This document shows positions 1-11,764 of a DNA stretch of 64,000 nt, piece after piece (the stretch's first letter is position 1; each line of letters begins with the position of its first letter). Under the pieces are notes generated by a model. It saw only the letters and a program-made list of their open reading frames with translations, made no database searches and was not told the origin of the DNA. Location of the stretch: contig CAVYJN010000007.1 in assembly GCA_963768885.1 (NCBI GenBank), forward strand, positions 62,001 through 126,000, read 5' to 3'. Both the position numbers and the translations under genes were made by a program. This DNA comes from DASRIA01 sp963768885 (GTDB taxonomy: Bacteria; Actinomycetota; Thermoleophilia; Solirubrobacterales; JBBDJG01).

Positions 1-2623
<2,623 letters not shown>

Positions 2624-2659
2624 CGGTGCGCAGCGATTCTATTGAGGGCGCGTGGAGGA

Positions 2660-3395
2660 CTACGCCACGCTGCGCAGCCGCACGTGCGCGTGGTACTCGA
2701 CCGTCCCGGAGACCGCCCGCTCGACCTGCGTGAGCGCGGGGCCCACGGCCGCGGGCGCCTCCCGCAGCGGCGCGGCGAGCGCGCCGATCATGAACGAGCG
2801 CGCGGGCACGTCGAGGGTGAACCCGTCACCGGCCCCGCAGTCGTGGCAGAGCACGCCGCCCGCGGCGGCGGAGAAGCGCAGCGACCCGGCCCCGGCCGGG
2901 CCGCCGCAGCGCGCGCAGTCGGTCAGCTCGGGCACGAAGCCGGCGGCGAGCAGCAGCTTCATCCGGAAGGCCAGCATGTTCGCCCCGCCCGCCGCATCGG
3001 GGCGCGCGTCGAGCAGCTTGAGCTCGTTGCAGAGCAGGTTGTAGGCGGCCTCGTTGCCCTCGCCCTCGCCGAACAGGCGCAGCACCGACTCGCATGCCGC
3101 GCCCGCCCAGTAGATCGCGCCGCCGTGCTCACGCAGCCGCGGATACCACTCGACGCACTCGACCTGCGTGACGGTGTGCAGGTCGCCGCGGCCCTCGTAC
3201 ATGCACCAGCTGCACGCGCGAGAAGGGCTCGAGCCGGCCGCCGAAGCGGGACTTGGTGCGACGCACACCTTTTACGACTGCGCCGATGCGCCCTTGGGTA
3301 CCCGTGTACATGTGGACGATCCGGTCGGCTTCGCGCAGGCGCATCGAGCGAAGCACGATCGCCTCAGTCTTGTAGTAGCCGGCCAACTGACCCAT
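2660..3395 (-). CDS. recO: DNA repair protein RecO, frameshifted
   Basis: RecO loads RecA on gapped DNA with RecR. The N-terminal OB-fold part begins MGQLAGYYKTEAIVLRSMRL, with the charged stretch READRIVHMYTGTQGRIGAV. The frame is lost at about 3201-3207 after RLEPFSRVQLV; removing one base joins it to MYEGRGDLHTVTQVECVEW in the next frame, which runs to the stop at 2660. The C-terminal part has a zinc-ribbon pair, CARCGG and CHDCGAG, as in zinc-containing RecO proteins. Joined length is about 245 residues, normal for RecO. It is 36 bases upstream of ppdK and divergent from the glutaredoxin gene. An artefactual extra base is the likely cause of the break. Confidence 0.85.
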
Positions 3396-3416
3396 AGACT
3401 TTGAAGCAGAGCCCGG

Positions 3417-3686
3417 ATGGAATCGACCAACGGCAAGCCGCAGATCACCGTGTACACGACGGACCCGTGCGCCCGCTGCATCCGGGCGAAGGAGCTGCTG
3501 GAGCGCCGCAGCCTCGCCTACGTCGAGGTCAACCTCGCGAAGGACCCCGTCGGACGCCGTGAGCTGGCGGCCTTCACCGGTCAGATGACCTTCCCCCAGA
3601 TCGTGATCGGCGACGAGCCGCTGGGAGGGTTCCAGGAGCTGGTCGAGGCCGACGAGACCGGCCGGCTCGAGCGCCTCGCGGCCTAG
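3417..3686 (+). CDS. glutaredoxin-like protein
   Basis: An 89-residue single-domain thioredoxin-fold protein of glutaredoxin/mycoredoxin type, expected to reduce mixed disulfides in the cytosol. The dithiol motif is CARC at residues 18-21 (TTDPCARCIRAKELL). The cis-proline loop TFPQIVI and the C-terminal GGFQELVE match the TVPxVFI and GG-D/E signatures of glutaredoxins. It is divergent from recO (21 bases apart) and co-directional with the next gene 14 bases downstream. CARC instead of CPYC leaves open whether it uses glutathione or mycothiol. Confidence 0.85.
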   Translation: MESTNGKPQITVYTTDPCARCIRAKELLERRSLAYVEVNLAKDPVGRRELAAFTGQMTFPQIVIGDEPLGGFQELVEADETGRLERLAA

Positions 3687-3700
3687 CTACGGGGCCCCGA

Positions 3701-4591
3701 ATGATCCGGCCGCGCGCGATCCGCGACCTCACGGTCGACGCGCCGCGTGGAGCACACGGCGGCCGATTCATCTCCGCCGCCAGCGGGTTGGTGCTGAGCG
3801 GCGACTTCCTCTACGTGATCGCCGACGACGAGCGCGAGCTCGGCGTGTTCCCGGCCGAGGGTGACGCGCCCGGGCGACTCGAGCGATTCCTGCCCGGCGA
3901 GCTCCCGGCCGACCCGGCCGAGCGAAAGCGCCACAAGCCGGACCTCGAGGCGCTCGCGCTGCTGCCCGGCATGCTGCTTGCCCTGGAGTCGGGGTCCAAG
4001 GCCCAGCGCCGGGGTGGCGTCTTGTGGGAGCTCGACGAGCGCGGCGGACTGTCGGGCGATCCCCGGCGCCTGGATCTCCGCCCGCTCTACGACCGCCTCG
4101 ACGGCGAGATACCCGACCTGAACATCGAGGGCGCGACGGTGGTCGGCGAGCGCCTGCTGCTGTTCCAGCGCGGCAACGGCCGCGGCGCGGTGAACGCGGT
4201 GGTCGAGCTGGCGCTCGAAGGCGTGCTGGGCGCGTGGTCGGAAAGGGGCATCGGCGCGAATGCCGTAAGCGGCATCCGCCGGTACGAGCTCGGCGAGGTC
4301 GACGGCGTGAGGCTCTGCTTCTCGGACGCGACCGCACTGCCCTCAGGTCATGTGCTCTTCACGGCCGTGGCCGAGGGCGGTGAGCACACCTACCACGACG
4401 GCGAGTGCGTCGGCTCGGGGATCGGGGTCCTGGACCCGGAGGGCGATGTCGCGCGATGGGAGTCCCTCGACCCCCCGCTGAAGGTGGAGGGAATCGAAGC
4501 GCACCCCGACGACGACGGGATGCGGATTCTCCTCGTGGGCGACCCCGACGATCCGGGGACGCCCTCTTCCCTGCTGGCTGCGCGCCTCTAA
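3701..4591 (+). CDS. uncharacterized propeller-like protein (DUF6929-like)
   Basis: A 296-residue cytosolic protein with no signal peptide or membrane segment. Repeated short beta-rich blocks (GDFLYVIADDERELGVFP, GMLLALESGSKAQRRGGVLW, GERLLLFQRGNG, GHVLFTAVAEGG, RILLVGDPDDP) suggest a beta-propeller. The conserved-looking blocks KPDLEALALLP and LNIEGATV resemble my recollection of the DUF6929 family; I cannot confirm that by search. It follows the glutaredoxin gene by 14 bases, so the two may be co-transcribed, and it is convergent with the P1-family peptidase. No catalytic residue set is recognisable, so I propose no function. Confidence 0.6.
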   Translation: MIRPRAIRDLTVDAPRGAHGGRFISAASGLVLSGDFLYVIADDERELGVFPAEGDAPGRLERFLPGELPADPAERKRHKPDLEALALLPGMLLALESGSKAQRRGGVLWELDERGGLSGDPRRLDLRPLYDRLDGEIPDLNIEGATVVGERLLLFQRGNGRGAVNAVVELALEGVLGAWSERGIGANAVSGIRRYELGEVDGVRLCFSDATALPSGHVLFTAVAEGGEHTYHDGECVGSGIGVLDPEGDVARWESLDPPLKVEGIEAHPDDDGMRILLVGDPDDPGTPSSLLAARL

Positions 4592-4616
4592 GCGGCGTCC
4601 GAGGCGCGTCGGCCCA

Positions 4617-5585
4617 TCAGCGCAGGTCGCTGAGCGCCGGGATGCCGTGCAGCGCGGTCGCCTGCCGGCACGCGTCGCGGATCGCCTCCGATGTCAGGGT
4701 CGCGCCGACGACGCCGACCACGAACGGCTCCACGCGGGGAGCCGTGCCGCTCGCCAGCGCGAACGTGACGTCGCCGTCGAACTGCGAGTGCACCGGGTCG
4801 ACCGCCCGGGCCATGCCGGAGTGCGCCATCTTCGCGACGATCCCGCACTCGGCCTTGGTGAGCGGCGCATCGGTCATCAGGCACACGAGGGTCGTGTTCT
4901 GGAGCGGCTCGCCGCGGCGGAAGGTCGGCACCTCGATCGGGCGCGTGCGGATCAGCTTGGTGGAGCCGATGAAGCCGCCGTCCTCGCCGCGGGTGCCCGC
5001 GAGCACCTGGCCGTCCTCCCCGATCACGTCGCCGAACGCGTTGACGACCGCGAGCGCCACGAGCTTCGCTCCCTGCGGAAGGTGCTGCTTCGCCATCCCA
5101 ACCCCGGTCTTGACCGCGAACTCCCGGCCGCGCAGCTTGCCGACGGCGGCGCCCGTGCCCGCCCCGACGCTGCCGAGCTGCGGGTCGTCGGTGGCCGCGT
5201 CGCAGGCCGCGGCGCCCTCGGCCGGCCCCGGCCTGCGGGTCCCGTCTCCCGTGATCAGGTCGTACACGACGGCCGCGGGCACGAGCGGGACGATCCCGCC
5301 GGGTGTCGCGTAGCCGCGCTCGTGTCGCTCGAGCCAGCCGACGACCCCGTCCGCGGCCGCGAGGCCGAACGCGCTCCCGCCGGTCATCAGGACGGCGTGG
5401 ACGCGCGCCGCATTGGCGATCGGGTCGAGCAGGTCCATCTCACGGGTGCCCGGGCCGCCGCCGCGCACGTCGCCGGACGCAACGGCGCCGTCGGGCGGTG
5501 CGAGCACCACGGTGCAACCGGTCGCGGCCTCGGTGTCGGTCCAGTGCCCGGCCGTGAAGCCGGCCGGAAGGGGCGGCTCGGTCAA
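4617..5585 (-). CDS. P1-family (DmpA/S58-like) peptidase
   Basis: A 322-residue Ntn-fold aminopeptidase of the P1/S58 family, which self-cleaves before its catalytic Ser/Thr and acts on N-terminal residues of peptides or amides. Seen: MTGGSAFGLAAADGVV, GAGTGAAVGK, VALAVVNAFGDV, and TTLVCLMTDAPLTKAEC. The cleavage-site Ser/Thr is probably the N-T-T of LQNTTLVCLM. I chose the TTG at 5585 because it gives a TTGA overlap with the mutM stop, matching the coupling seen elsewhere in this window; a later start is possible. Transcribed after mutM. Confidence 0.82.
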   Translation of the reverse strand: MTEPPLPAGFTAGHWTDTEAATGCTVVLAPPDGAVASGDVRGGGPGTREMDLLDPIANAARVHAVLMTGGSAFGLAAADGVVGWLERHERGYATPGGIVPLVPAAVVYDLITGDGTRRPGPAEGAAACDAATDDPQLGSVGAGTGAAVGKLRGREFAVKTGVGMAKQHLPQGAKLVALAVVNAFGDVIGEDGQVLAGTRGEDGGFIGSTKLIRTRPIEVPTFRRGEPLQNTTLVCLMTDAPLTKAECGIVAKMAHSGMARAVDPVHSQFDGDVTFALASGTAPRVEPFVVGVVGATLTSEAIRDACRQATALHGIPALSDLR

Positions 5586-6442
5586 CGGGCGCTCACGCGG
5601 CGCGCTCGAGGGGTGCGCTGGCAGTTGCGGCAGACATAGGTGCCCCGGCCGGCGGCGACTAGCTTCGTGACCGGTCTCCCGCAGCGCGGGCACGGCAGCC
5701 CCTCGCGCCGGTGGACCAGGAACTCGTCCTGCATCGAGCCGCGCTCGCCGTTTGAGTCGAGGTAGTCGTCGATCGACGAGCCGTTGTTCGCGAGCCCGGC
5801 CTCGAGCGTCTCGACGACGCCCGCGTGCAGCCGCTCGAAGTCGGCGCGCCGCAGGCGGTCGACCGGCTTGAGGGGATGGATCCCGGCGCGGAACAGCGCC
5901 TCGTCGGCGTAGATGTTCCCGACTCCCGCGACCCGGCGCTGGTCGAGCAGGAAGGCCTTCACCGGCGCGGTGCGCCCGCGGGCCGCCTGCCTCAGCACCT
6001 CGGGGGTGAACCCGGGATCGAGCGGCTCCGGGCCGAGCCGCGCATCCAGGTAGCGGTCGAGCAGATCGGCGCCGTCGATCACCACTCCGGTGCCGAAGCG
6101 CCGCGGATCGGCGAACAGCAGCCGGTGGCCGTCGTCGAGCGCGAGCCGCACCCGCAGGTGGCGGCGGCCCGTCGCGTCCTCGGCCGCGGAGACCCACAGC
6201 AGGTTTCCCGTCATGCGGAGGTGCATGACCAGGGCGCGGTCCTCGTCGAGGTCGGCGATCAGGTACTTGCCGCGCCGGCGGAGCGCTTCGATGCGCCGGC
6301 CGAGCAGCGCGCGCTCGACCTGCCCCGGCGCGACCGGCGCGCACCACAGGGGGTCCAGCACCTGCGCGTCCACGATCGTGCGGCCGGCCACCCGGTCGGC
6401 GAGCTGTCGGCGGATCGTCTCTACCTCGGGAAGCTCGGGCAC
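5582..6442 (-). CDS. mutM: formamidopyrimidine-DNA glycosylase (Fpg/MutM)
   Basis: Removes 8-oxoguanine and FapyG from DNA and nicks the abasic site. The 286 residues match normal Fpg length. The mature N-terminal Pro-Glu catalytic pair is in MPELPEVETIRRQL; the conserved Lys is in RRRGKYLIADL; the H2TH region has VAGVGNIYADEALFRAGIHP; the C-terminal zinc finger is CPRCGRPV and CRNCQ. The start is GTG at 6442, fixed by the need for Pro at position 2. The stop overlaps the peptidase start. Confidence 0.95.
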   Translation of the reverse strand: MPELPEVETIRRQLADRVAGRTIVDAQVLDPLWCAPVAPGQVERALLGRRIEALRRRGKYLIADLDEDRALVMHLRMTGNLLWVSAAEDATGRRHLRVRLALDDGHRLLFADPRRFGTGVVIDGADLLDRYLDARLGPEPLDPGFTPEVLRQAARGRTAPVKAFLLDQRRVAGVGNIYADEALFRAGIHPLKPVDRLRRADFERLHAGVVETLEAGLANNGSSIDDYLDSNGERGSMQDEFLVHRREGLPCPRCGRPVTKLVAAGRGTYVCRNCQRTPRARRVSAR

Positions 6443-6472
6443 GTCATAAAGCGTACGCGGCCGGTGCCCGGC

Positions 6473-7987
6473 TCAGGGTATGAACAGCCCCTGGGTCGCA
6501 AAGAGGGTGTCGCCCGCGGGCGTGTCGGCGTCGCCGTCGGCGCCGCCGTCGTAGACCTCGATCCCGCCCACCTGCCAAACGGTGCGGCGGCCCTCCTTGA
6601 CGGAGCCCGGCACGAGCGTGTCGGGAGTGGTCGAGACCGAGCAGTAGGCGCCCTCGTCGGGGAGGTTGACGGTGGGCGAACACGGCGCCACCATCTCGAT
6701 CGGGATCTCCGTCGTGGTGGCGGCACTGCCGGTGGTGGCTCCGGGGCCGCCGGGGTTGGGCGTGTTGTCCTTGTCGGTGATCTGAAGCGTGATCCGCACG
6801 CGCAGCTCGCCGTCGTAGTCCACCATCGCCTTCGTATAGACGTCGCTGATCGTGAAGCCCATCGCGACGTCGGCCTCGTCTGCCGGGGTGGCGGGGTTGC
6901 CGAGCAGGGCCTGGATGATCACCTGCCCCTTGCTGCGGGCCGGCTGGCCGTTGGAGTCGCCGGTGCCGACCGTCAGGAAGTCGGAGGCCATCTGGGGCGA
7001 CGAGCACGATCCGAACGCGAGCGGCGGGCCGTGCGTGCGGTCGGGCGAGGAGCAGGGCTTGTAGGCGGTGGTGAGCGCGGCACGGTAGGGCGTCGCCCCC
7101 TTCGGGCGCGGATAGGAGGTGATCGGGATGGGCTGCCAGTCGGGGTCGATTCCCGTCGTGAGGGGCGTGCCTCCGGTTCCGTCCGCGTTGTAGACGGTCA
7201 CGCCGTCGGTCACGATCTTGCTGCCGTCCGGCGACCAGGCCGGGTCCGACCCCGCGGCGATCAACTGTGCCTTGCCGGTTCCGTCCCGGTTCATCACCCA
7301 GACCGCCTCGCCGCTGAACGGATCCAGGCCCCATGCGATTCGCTGGGCGTTCGGGGACCAGTTCGGATCCCGGTCGATGTCGTTCGGGCTGGTGGTGAGG
7401 TTCGTGCGGTTGGCGCCGCTCGCATCGAACGTGAAGATGTCGAACTCGGCGAGGTCTGCGCCGAAGGCGATCAAGCCTCCGTCCGGAGACCATGCCGGCG
7501 CGCTCTCTCCGTCCTCTCCGGGGCCAGGCGGCCCGCAGCCGAGGAAGGCCCGGCCCGTGCCGTCCGGGTTCATCGTGTGGATGCCGCCCGACTGGTCGCC
7601 GCACTCCCCGATCGCGACGAACACGATCTTGGAGCCGTCGGGCGACCACGAGGGCTCGTAGCCGGGGCCGAGCGAGGTCTGCCCCGACCCGTCGGCGTTC
7701 ATCACGACGATCTCGGCGCCCGGCGAGTAGCGGTTGAAGACGATCCGCTGGCCGTTCGGCGACCAGGCGGGCTTCACGTCGGAGCCGGGGTCGTTGGTGA
7801 GACGCAGGGTGCCCGTACCGTCGGCCTTGATCGTGTAGATCTCGCCGTTCGGATCGTCGCGCGTGTCCGAGAACGCGACCCTGCCGTTCTCTCCCGGGAA
7901 GGCCGCCTGCGCAGCCCCCGGCACCAGCATCACCGTCAGCATCGCGCCCGCCAAAGCAATGCGTCTCAATGCAGAACTCCCCGCCAT
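6473..7987 (-). CDS. secreted TolB-type beta-propeller protein
   Basis: About 504 residues, starting at the internal ATG that gives MAGSSALRRIALAGAMLT, a signal peptide ending near GAAQAAFPG. The N-terminal half has five or six PD40/TolB blades with repeated AWSPDG(S/G)KI and MNADGSGQ motifs. After about residue 270 the propeller gives way to a second region that starts at TSYPRPKGATPYR, has RTHGPPLAFGSC, then DKDNTP, and ends near the stop with DGGADGDADTPAGD. The same second region is in the broken paralogue next door, so it is a conserved domain of its own. Role unknown; extracellular or wall-associated location inferred. An 18-codon upstream extension is open but would bury the signal peptide. 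Confidence 0.8.
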   Translation of the reverse strand: MAGSSALRRIALAGAMLTVMLVPGAAQAAFPGENGRVAFSDTRDDPNGEIYTIKADGTGTLRLTNDPGSDVKPAWSPNGQRIVFNRYSPGAEIVVMNADGSGQTSLGPGYEPSWSPDGSKIVFVAIGECGDQSGGIHTMNPDGTGRAFLGCGPPGPGEDGESAPAWSPDGGLIAFGADLAEFDIFTFDASGANRTNLTTSPNDIDRDPNWSPNAQRIAWGLDPFSGEAVWVMNRDGTGKAQLIAAGSDPAWSPDGSKIVTDGVTVYNADGTGGTPLTTGIDPDWQPIPITSYPRPKGATPYRAALTTAYKPCSSPDRTHGPPLAFGSCSSPQMASDFLTVGTGDSNGQPARSKGQVIIQALLGNPATPADEADVAMGFTISDVYTKAMVDYDGELRVRITLQITDKDNTPNPGGPGATTGSAATTTEIPIEMVAPCSPTVNLPDEGAYCSVSTTPDTLVPGSVKEGRRTVWQVGGIEVYDGGADGDADTPAGDTLFATQGLFIP

Positions 7988-8041
7988 CGAGATCCCTCCG
8001 CCGTCGGTCAGCGAGAGCTTAGCGCGAATTCGGCGGGACAT

Positions 8042-9650
8042 TCACGGGACGAACACCCCCGGCCTCAGGAACACGCGGTTGCCGCTCGTGTCGGCCTCAC
8101 CGTCGGCGCCGCCGTCCCTGACGTGCACGCGGTCGAGCTCCCAGACCGCGCGCTTGCCCTCCTTCACGGCGCCCGGCATGAGCGCGTCGAGGCTCGTCGT
8201 CGTCGAACAGACCGAGCCGGCGCTCGTGGAAGCGGTTCCCGTGCACGGCACGACGAAGCCGACGTCGAAGTCCTCGACGGTCGCCGCGGCGGGCGTCGCC
8301 GGCGTGGAGTCCTTGTCGGTGATCCGCAGGAAGAGCACCGCCTGGAGCTCGCCCGTGTAGTCGGGGGTCCCGGTGCCGCCGCTGATGATGTTGGGCGCGC
8401 CGCAGGTCGCGGGCGGGTTGTAGTCGTAGCAGCGCACGTCGGAGCCCGACATCGTGAGCGTGACGTCGGCCTCGTCGGTGGGCGTGGAGGGGTTGCCGAC
8501 CACGACCGCGGTGCGCAGGTAGCCCTGGAAAGCGACCGCGGCACCGTTGGCCTCCGGGGTGGGGACGGTCAGGTAGGGCGAGTTCTTCGCGGGCGGGTTG
8601 CAGGAGGGGAACGCCAGCGGCGGGCCGTGGGTGCGGTTGGAGGAGCCGCAGGGCAGGAAGGCCGGCACGAGCGAGAACCGCGAGGGGGTCGCGCCCTTCG
8701 GGCGGGGGTAGGAGTTGACGGGGATCGGCTGCCAGGAGGGGGCGCTACCTGCGGTCAGGAAGGTGGCGCCGGACCCGAGGGGCGCCCCGCCGATCCAGAC
8801 GCCCGCGGGCGGGCCGTTGGAGGAGAAGGCGATCTTCGCTCCGTCTGGAGACCAGACCGGCTGCGCGGCCCTCGTGCCCCGTGCACCTGTCCCGCTGCCG
8901 TCGGGGTTCATCGCGTACACGATAGCTGCTGTCCTGGTCGCGGCTCGAACCCGAAGTCGATCTTCGTGTCCGCTCGGCGACCAATCCGGGTCGAGGCTGG
9001 ATTCATCGACGGTGCGGCGTCAGACGCGATCGTCGTCCGCCCGCCGCCGATCGTCTTCACGTAGGATCGTTCCACGTGCCGTCGAGGCCGAGCTCACCCG
9101 AGCTGAACGTGACGCGGGTACCGTCGGAGGACCACGAGGGGCAGCATGACGTCGGAGCACCAGTTTCGACGAAGCAACTCGAGACCGGTGCCGTCGGGTT
9201 GACCGTGAGACAGCCCGCAGATGTCGTCCCCGAACTCGGCGTCGCACAGGCCGCGGTTGTTCGAGTCCCTGACCCCGAAGACGATCTTGCCTCCGTCGGG
9301 TGACCAGGCCGGGTCGGTCGAGACGTAGCCCGGGGCCCCGGGATAGTCGATCACCAGCGTCTGACCGCTGCCGTCGGCGTTCATCCTCCAGATGTCCATG
9401 TCGGAGCCGTCGGCCCGCGCGAAGACGATCTGTCTGCCATCGGGAGACCAGTTCGGAGTGAAGTCACCGACCGTGTTGTCGTGAGCTGCTTGAGGTCCGT
9501 GCCGTCGGGGTTGACGGAGTAGATCTCGCTGTCGCCGTCGGCGGTGCTGCTGAACGCGATCTTCCCGTTCTGGCCGGGGAACGACGCCTGCACCGAGGAT
9601 GGGAGCGTCAGCATGACGGCCACCGCGACCAGCCAGGCGCTGCGCTTCAA
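8042..9650 (-). pseudogene. second TolB-type propeller protein, multiply frameshifted
   Basis: Paralogue of the gene at 6473-7987. It starts with a clean signal peptide (MKRSAWLVAVAVMLTLPSS, then QASFPGQNGKIAFSS). The frame is lost at about 9474-9482, where inserting one base restores NTVGDFTPNWSPDGRQIVF, and again near 9205-9230, 9130-9160, 9000-9070 and 8925-8990; in-frame pieces such as DPAWSPDGGKIVFG, PSWSSDGTRVTFSSGE and DPDWSPSG occur in different frames. From 8920 on the C-terminal region is intact (VNSYPRPKGATPSR, RTHGPPLAFPSC, DKDSTP, DGGADGEADTSGN). Five or so shifts in 600 bases exceed what other genes here show, so either decay or a very poorly sequenced patch. Confidence 0.75.
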
Positions 9651-9710
9651 CTCCCCGTCCCCCTTCCGTCGGCCCGAGTTAGCCGCAGCTTATCGCCTTC
9701 GATGGCGGTG

Positions 9711-10646
9711 TCAGCTGCGCGCCCGGGGGTGCGCCTTGAAGTAGGCGTCCTTGATGTGCTGGTTCGACAGGTGCGTGTAGAGCTGGGTCGTGGAGACGTC
9801 CGCGTGGCCGAGCATCTCCTGCACCGAGCGCAGGTCGCAGCCGCCGGCCAGCAGGTGCGTCGCGAACGTGTGTCGCAGGGTGTGCGGGCTCATCTTGTCC
9901 TCGAGGCCTGCCGACTTCGCGTGACGGCCGATGATCTTGTACAAGCCCTGGCGCGTGAGCGGGCCGCCGCGGAAGTTCACGAACAGGCGCGGCTGCGTGC
10001 GCTCGCCCACGAGCTGCGGGCGGCCGCGGCGCAGGTAGTCGGCGACGGCGCGTGCGGCGGTGCGGCCGACCGGCACGAGGCGCTCCTTCGAGCCCTTCCC
10101 CCGGGCCCGCACGACGTGGTCCACGAGGTCGACGTGGCCGACGTCGAGGTCGATCGTCTCCGACGCGCGCAGGCCACACGCATACATCAGCTCGAGCATC
10201 GCGCGGTCGCGCAGCGCGATCGGGTCCGTTCCCTTCGGCTGCTCGAGCAGGCGCTGCACCTCCGCGCGGCCGAGCACGCGCGGCAGCTTGCGGCTCTTGC
10301 GCGGCGAGGTCAGCTTCGCGGTCGGGTCCGACTCGCGCACGCCCTCGCGGCGCAGGTGGCGGTAGAAGGAGCGCAGCGACGCGGCCTTGCGCTGGATCGT
10401 CGCGGTCGTCGCCGGCGGGCGCCCGTCGCCGCGCGCAAGGTCGGTCAGGAAGTCCGAGACGTCCGCGGCCTCGGCGTCCTCCGCCGTGCGGCCGCGCGCG
10501 GCGAGGAACACGCCGAACTGGAGCAGGTCCGACCGGTAGGACTGGAGCGTGTTGCGGGCCATGCCACGCTCGAGCTCGAGATGGGCGAGGAAGTCGAGCA
10601 GCAGCTCCTCGAAGCGCCCCGGCGCGGTGGCGGTCGCGATCCCCAT
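9711..10646 (-). CDS. xerD: tyrosine recombinase XerD
   Basis: Resolves chromosome dimers at dif with XerC and FtsK. The 311-residue form begins MGIATATAPGRFEELL; an upstream extension to 10739 is open but looks untranslated. The N-terminal SAM-like core-binding domain has GMARNTLQSYRSDL. The catalytic set is complete: Arg in CGLRASETIDL, Lys in GKGSKERLVPVG, His-x-x-Arg in HTLRHTFATHLL, His in LGHADVSTTQ and the Tyr nucleophile in TQLYTHLS. Position next to the Nudix/pyrG genes is the standard actinobacterial context, so this is the housekeeping enzyme and not a mobile-element integrase. Confidence 0.93.
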   Translation of the reverse strand: MGIATATAPGRFEELLLDFLAHLELERGMARNTLQSYRSDLLQFGVFLAARGRTAEDAEAADVSDFLTDLARGDGRPPATTATIQRKAASLRSFYRHLRREGVRESDPTAKLTSPRKSRKLPRVLGRAEVQRLLEQPKGTDPIALRDRAMLELMYACGLRASETIDLDVGHVDLVDHVVRARGKGSKERLVPVGRTAARAVADYLRRGRPQLVGERTQPRLFVNFRGGPLTRQGLYKIIGRHAKSAGLEDKMSPHTLRHTFATHLLAGGCDLRSVQEMLGHADVSTTQLYTHLSNQHIKDAYFKAHPRARS

Positions 10647-10782
10647 CGATGACCCTTTCGCGCGTTGCCCCCCGCCTCCTTGGCCCGCAACGCCCCTTGC
10701 CGCCCCCCAACCCAATATGAGCATGCATGTCCTGCTCATTTCTCGTCAGGTCGAGCGGGGTGTGACGGAGGCGCGGCGGGTG

Positions 10783-11230
10783 CTACGGATGGCGCTCGGC
10801 AAACAGCGCGAAGGCGTGCAGCTCGCGGCGGATGTCGCGGGCGGCACGGTGGCGCACGAACGACAGCTTCTCGAGCCGCGCGTCCGAGCGGTCCGAGTGG
10901 CAGCTCGAAGTTCACGTCGAGGTCCACGCGGGTTCCATCCTCCTCGCGGCGCAGCAACACGGTCGCCCGCCCGTGCGTGCCGAGCGGTCGCGCGTCCCAG
11001 GTGCGCGTGTGCATCCAGGGGGCCTCGACCTCGGTGACCTCGACACGGCTCCGGATCAGCGGGTTGAATCGCAGCGAGTACGTGGTTCCGACCTGATCGA
11101 GCGGACCGCTGATGCTCTTCACGGATCGCACGCCTGGAAACCACTCCGCGATCGCGCGCCCGTCCACGTGAGTCGCCCATACCCGCTCGAGCGGCGCGTG
11201 GACCAACTCGGTCACCCGCACGGACGGCAC
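10783..11230 (-). CDS. SRPBCC-family protein, frameshifted near the C terminus
   Basis: A roughly 148-residue START/polyketide-cyclase-like fold (hydrophobic-ligand cavity), role unknown. Starts at GTG 11230, which shares a base with the Nudix stop: VPSVRVTELVHAPLERVW. Typical landmarks: GRAIAEWFPGVRSVKSIS and EAPWMHTRTWDARP. At about 10878-10886 the frame needs one base removed: it then reads RLEKLSFVRHRAARDIRREL and stops at 10783, whereas the uncorrected frame runs Arg/Pro-rich to 10736. Lies between the Nudix gene and xerD. Confidence 0.7.
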
Positions 11231-11748
11231 TACGAGACGAACGCCTTGAACCACAGGAGCGTCACGAGGCTCTTCGCGTCGCGGCACTCGCGGATCACGT
11301 CGTCGAGCCGCGACAGCGGCTCGGACACGATCTCGATGCGCTCCTCCTCCTCGGCGTCGAGGGGGTCGTCCGAGAGATCGGTGGCGAGGTAGGCGTGGAT
11401 CTCCTCGTCGGTGAAGCCCGGGCTCGCGTAGAAGCTCGTCAGGTGCTGCCACGTCGCGGCCGACTTGCCGATCTCCTCGCGCAGCTCCCGTTTGGCCGTC
11501 TCGAGCATCTCTCCCCCGTTCAGCTTGCCCGCGGGAAGCTCCAGCAGCGCCTGCTCGCCGACGACCTCACGCGGCTGGCGCACGAGCCAGATGCGGTCCC
11601 CGTCGAGGGGCAGCATCACGGCCGCGCCGGGGTGCTCGATCACCTCGCGCTCGACGACGTCGCCGTCGTCGTGGCGGAACTTCTCCACGCGCACCGTCCC
11701 GATCCTGCCCTCGTAGACGGCATCGCCGCCGATTCGCTCGAAAGTCAT
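11230..11748 (-). CDS. Nudix hydrolase, ADP-ribose pyrophosphatase type
   Basis: A 172-residue Nudix protein expected to hydrolyse ADP-ribose to AMP + ribose-5-phosphate. Landmarks: WLVRQPREVVGEQALLELPA before the Nudix box GKLNGGEMLETAKRELREE, then IG and YASPGFTDEEIHAYLA, typical for ADPRases. The box has six residues between the first Glu and Arg-Glu instead of the canonical seven, so one codon seems missing. Its place between pyrG-side genes and xerD is the same as in mycobacteria (Rv1700). Confidence 0.88.
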   Translation of the reverse strand: MTFERIGGDAVYEGRIGTVRVEKFRHDDGDVVEREVIEHPGAAVMLPLDGDRIWLVRQPREVVGEQALLELPAGKLNGGEMLETAKRELREEIGKSAATWQHLTSFYASPGFTDEEIHAYLATDLSDDPLDAEEEERIEIVSEPLSRLDDVIRECRDAKSLVTLLWFKAFVS

Positions 11749-11764
11749 CTCTCAGGGCCTCATC

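Noticed and set aside
3690..3699. CGGGGCCCCG palindrome between two plus-strand genes as an operator
   Set aside because: 10-bp GC palindromes are common in this composition; no other support.
5825..9064. Plus-strand open frame of over 1000 codons
   Set aside because: Arg/Ala/Gly-rich antisense frame over mutM and the TolB genes; typical GC-driven shadow.
9711..10646. xerD as the integrase of a mobile element
   Set aside because: Sits in the conserved actinobacterial position beside the Nudix and pyrG genes, with full housekeeping XerD features and no att sites nearby.
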